The translations under genes and the position numbers were made by a program. This document shows positions 59,785 through 64,000 of a stretch of 64,000 bases of DNA, one piece after another. The notes under the pieces are model-generated. The model was not told where the DNA came from, ran no database searches, and saw only the letters and a program-made list of their open reading frames with translations. Within the stretch, counting starts at the first letter, position 1. Each line of letters opens with the position of its first letter. The DNA is from Streptomyces abyssalis (GTDB taxonomy: Bacteria > Actinomycetota > Actinomycetes > Streptomycetales > Streptomycetaceae): positions 50,466 through 114,465 of the forward strand of contig NZ_LJGT01000038.1 in the NCBI RefSeq assembly GCF_001751365.1, written 5' to 3'.

Positions 59785-60588
59785 ATGTCGTCCACGTCGT
59801 CCACGGTCACATCACGACGCACTGCCGCCGCAGTTCTCACTGCTGCCCTCCTTGTGCCGCTCGCCGCTTGCGGAAACGGCCAGAAGGACGGCGGCACCAA
59901 CAGCGAGCCCGGTGGCGCCCCGAAGGCCGATCTGACGGTCCTGGCCGCCTCCTCACTCACCGACGTCTTCAAGACCGCGGGGAGGACGTACGAGAAGGAG
60001 AACCCGGGCACCAAGCTGAAGTTCTCCTTCGCCGGCTCCCAGGAACTAGCCGCCCAGGTCAGGCAGGGCGCCCCCGCCGACGCCCTGGTCACCGCCGACA
60101 CCAAGACCATGGACGGGCTGAAGTCCGACGCCGGCAAGCCGACCGTCATCGCGAAGAACCGACTGGTCATCGTCACCCGCAAGGGCAACGCGGAGAAGGT
60201 CGGGAACCTCAAGGACCTCGCCGACCCCAAGCTGAAAGTCGTACTCGCCGCTCCCGAGGTGCCCGTCGGCCGCTACAGCCGGCAGGTCCTGGACAGGCAG
60301 AAGGCCGACGTGAACCCGGTCTCCCAGGAAGCCAACGTCCGGGCCGTCCTGAGCAAGGTCGAGCTGGGAGAGGCCGACGCGGGCATCGTCTACAGGACCG
60401 ACGCCGCCACTGTCCCCGGCAAGGTCGACGCGATCAGGATTCCCGATGAGGAGAACGCCGTCGCCTCCTACCCCGCCGCCACCCTGAAGTCGTCGAAGAA
60501 CTCCAAGGCCGCGGCCGGCTTCGTGAAGTGGCTCAGCACCCCGGAGGCGCAGAAGCTCCTGCGGGACGCGGGCTTCCAGAAGCCCTGA
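59785..60588 (+). CDS. modA: molybdate-binding lipoprotein ModA (267 aa)
   Basis: Periplasmic-type substrate-binding lipoprotein. Signal and lipobox [12 protein letters not shown] (lipidated Cys), then the ModA domain: [63 protein letters not shown] and [14 protein letters not shown]. These Ser, Thr, Val and Tyr positions line the oxyanion site. ATG 59785 with AGGAG at 59769. It feeds the fused ModB-ModC importer 116 bp downstream. Confidence 0.93.
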   Translation: MSSTSSTVTSRRTAAAVLTAALLVPLAACGNGQKDGGTNSEPGGAPKADLTVLAASSLTDVFKTAGRTYEKENPGTKLKFSFAGSQELAAQVRQGAPADALVTADTKTMDGLKSDAGKPTVIAKNRLVIVTRKGNAEKVGNLKDLADPKLKVVLAAPEVPVGRYSRQVLDRQKADVNPVSQEANVRAVLSKVELGEADAGIVYRTDAATVPGKVDAIRIPDEENAVASYPAATLKSSKNSKAAAGFVKWLSTPEAQKLLRDAGFQKP

Positions 60589-60704
60589 CGTGATCGTGAG
60601 GCCACTGACGTGATCGTGGAACTCCGGGGCCGCCCGGTGACACGCGTCGCCGCACAGCCCGCGTCCGCACTGAGAACCCGTCAACTCCCCCTCTGGAAGC
60701 GTCG

Positions 60705-62675
<1,971 letters not shown>

Positions 62676-62700
62676 AGACCGCCCGTACGGTCGGCGCGCA

Positions 62701-62727
62701 GTGCCGGAACTCCACGCTTTCCGGCAC
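62701..62727. terminator. hairpin after modBC
   Basis: GTGCCGGAA (62701-62709), nine-base loop, TTCCGGCAC (62719-62727): perfect 9-bp stem 25 bases after the stop. A second palindrome, CGTCCTCCGGAGGACG (62813-62828), lies further on in the same 326-bp gap, which contains no gene. Confidence 0.65.
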
Positions 62728-63001
62728 CGGCCGGTATCCCGGCCCCTCCTCCGGGCGCCGGTCCCGTCCGGGCTCTCCAGCAAGGCACCGGCCTGCCGCC
62801 TCAGGACCGTCTCGTCCTCCGGAGGACGGCTTTGCCGCGGGGCAGCGAAGGCCGCATGAGCCCCGGCACCGGGCCGCAGCGCGGCGGCGTGCGGCCGGAC
62901 CGCTGCTCCGGTCGACCCCGGCACCGCACACCCCGGCCAGGTCCCGGGCGCAGAGCTTAGGCTGGGGTGCGACCACCTGAGGAGGCACCTGAGGAGGCTC
63001 T

Positions 63002-63697
63002 GTGTCCGTGGCTGAGGACCCCGCTCCGGGGAAGTCCGGGTTGCGATCCGGCTCGGGCGGTTCCGGCCGGCGCGCACCGCTGCGGGACCAGGTCCACGAC
63101 GCGCTGCAGGCCAGGATCAGTCAGGGCGTCCTGCGGCCGGGCGACCGGATCTTCGAACAGGAGGTCGCCGCCGAGTTCGGTGTGTCCCGGGTGCCGGTGC
63201 GCGAAGCCATCCGCATGTTGCAGAGCGGGGGTCTGGTCGACGTGCTGCCGCAGCGGCGCGGGGTCTTCGTACGCAGTCTCGGCCGCCGGCAGGTCGAGGA
63301 GCTCTTCGACGTCCGCGAGGCACTGGAGGTGCTGGCGGCGAGGCTGGCGGCGGAGCGTGCGCCCTCGGAGACCGCGGACCGGCTCGGCGAGCTGGCCGGC
63401 CGGGCACGCCGCGCGTGGGAGGCGGGTGAGGTCGAGGCGATGTCCGATGCCAACGCCGAGTTCCACGACCAGCTCGTCGTGTTGTCCGGCAACGAGGTGC
63501 TCGCGTCCATGCTGGAGCCGCTGCACGGGCGTCTGGCGTGGCTGTTCCGGATCAACCGGGAGCCCGACCGGGTGTGCGGCGAGCACGAGGAACTGCACGC
63601 CGCGGTCGTGGCCGGGGATGTGGAGCGGGCGCAGGACGTGGCGCGGCGGCACGTGCGGTCGAGTCGCATGATGGTCCTCGACCGCGTCCTGTACTGA
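63002..63697 (+). CDS. GntR-family regulator, FadR subfamily (231 aa)
   Basis: N-terminal wHTH (LRDQVHDALQARISQGVLRP, then RIFEQEVAAEFGVSRVPVRE and AIRMLQSGGLVDVLPQRRG) and C-terminal FCD helical domain (FDVREALEVLAARLAAERA, ANAEFHDQLVVLSGN, EHEELHAAVVAGDVERA, RRHVRSSR) with Asp/His residues usual for a metal-assisted carboxylate-ligand site. It probably responds to an organic acid. GTG 63002 has GAGGAGG at 62992-62998. Not obviously connected with the molybdate genes. Confidence 0.9.
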   Translation: MSVAEDPAPGKSGLRSGSGGSGRRAPLRDQVHDALQARISQGVLRPGDRIFEQEVAAEFGVSRVPVREAIRMLQSGGLVDVLPQRRGVFVRSLGRRQVEELFDVREALEVLAARLAAERAPSETADRLGELAGRARRAWEAGEVEAMSDANAEFHDQLVVLSGNEVLASMLEPLHGRLAWLFRINREPDRVCGEHEELHAAVVAGDVERAQDVARRHVRSSRMMVLDRVLY

Positions 63698-63763
63698 GGC
63701 TGCCTCCCGGCGCTCACAGGCGTACGGGCAGGGGACCGGTCACGAACTCCGCTGCCCGTGGCA

Positions 63764-63826
63764 GGGAGGTTCCCCTGACCACAGGAAGGTCCCGTCCCCT
63801 GATCACAGGGAGGTCCCCTGATCGCA
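63764..63826. repeat. three imperfect direct repeats
   Basis: GGGAGGTTCCCCTGACCACAG, GGAAGGTCCCGTCCCCTGATCACAG and GGAGGTCCCCTGATCGCAG follow each other downstream of the GntR gene. The shared core is AGGT-CCCCTGA-C-CAG. No gene is seen in 63698-63974. Confidence 0.6.
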
Positions 63827-63919
63827 GCGAGACTCGATACCCGGGGTGCCGAGGGGTCGGGCGAGTTCCGGCTCGTCATGGCGCGGCGAGGTCCGTGCGC
63901 TCATCCTGTGCGTCAACTC

Positions 63920-63968
63920 TTGACCCCGGAGCCGACCACTCCTAGCTTACGTATACGTTCAAATATAC
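63920..63968 (+). promoter_or_regulatory. candidate promoter and GTATAC operator at the right end
   Basis: TTGACC (63920-63925), 17 bases and TAGCTT (63943-63948) form a good promoter. At its expected start lies GTATACGTTCAAATATAC (63951-63968), an AT-rich inverted repeat (GTATA-N8-TATAC). FadR-type GntR proteins bind sites of this kind, so the regulator encoded at 63002 is a candidate. Confidence 0.45.
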
Positions 63969-63974
63969 TTTCGC

Positions 63975-64000
63975 ATGGCGGAAGAAAGCATCCGTTTCGC
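63975..64000 (+). CDS. possible start of a further gene, cut by the window end
   Basis: ATG at 63975 begins an open frame MAEESIRF that runs off the window. It is 27 bases after the promoter-like TAGCTT. There is no clear ribosome site, and too little sequence to assign a family. Confidence 0.3.

Overview
The window comes from a high-GC filamentous actinomycete, almost certainly Streptomyces or a close relative. Supporting signs are third-position G/C codon bias throughout, an SsgA-like sporulation protein, a tricorn protease, an XRE/DUF5753 regulator, two DUF574 methyltransferases, a Nur-type nickel box, a class E sortase motif (LAETG), leaderless-looking GTG starts, and a single rare TTA codon in a pathway regulator.

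Layout. 1-6.3 kb: the end of a PP2C/ATPase regulator, an XRE regulator with small partners, an RsbW-like ATPase and a GT4 glycosyltransferase. 6.5-10.9 kb: a serine hydrolase and a nickel/cobalt ECF-type importer (CbiMN fusion, CbiQ, CbiO) preceded by a Nur box. 11-15.4 kb: an SsgA-like protein and tricorn protease. 16-20.7 kb: an SDR / alpha-beta hydrolase / Baeyer-Villiger-type monooxygenase operon, divergent from a MerR regulator, with a perfect palindrome between them.

21.0-42.8 kb is the main item: a highly reducing type II polyketide synthase cluster. One plus-strand run of tightly coupled genes (21.07-36.86 kb) encodes two ACPs, three catalytic ketosynthases, three ketosynthase-like subunits without the active-site Cys, a malonyl-CoA:ACP transacylase, a ketoreductase, two hotdog dehydratase subunits (one without the catalytic His), an enoyl-reductase-type SDR (Tyr-x6-Lys), a double-hotdog thioesterase, two alpha/beta hydrolases, three consecutive small DsrE/TusD-family proteins, and a 2-hydroxychromene-2-carboxylate isomerase (DsbA-fold) protein. 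A third hydrolase and an SRPBCC protein follow a terminator-like hairpin. On the minus strand are a long acyl-CoA dehydrogenase, a LuxR-type regulator with a TTA codon, and a carboxyl-methyltransferase-family enzyme. No AMP ligase, NRPS module, cyclase or aromatase was seen, so the likely product is a linear, partly reduced or polyene chain. The DsrE trio is the least expected part and suggests persulfide chemistry or a new accessory complex. I do not recognise the cluster as that of a known product.

43.4-64 kb: xthA, a decayed IS605-type tnpB with a frameshift, a GNAT, a catalytically dead acyltransferase-like protein, a second DUF574 methyltransferase, a PI-PLC-like enzyme, small stress-type proteins, an MFS transporter, an LAETG surface protein, an ArsR/VOC pair with a clear operator, two CNNM/CBS membrane proteins, a cation-exchanger-like protein behind a perfect 13-bp inverted repeat, a methyltransferase divergent from an AraC regulator, a molybdate system (HTH-Mop, ModA, fused ModB-ModC), a GntR regulator, and possibly the first codons of one more gene.
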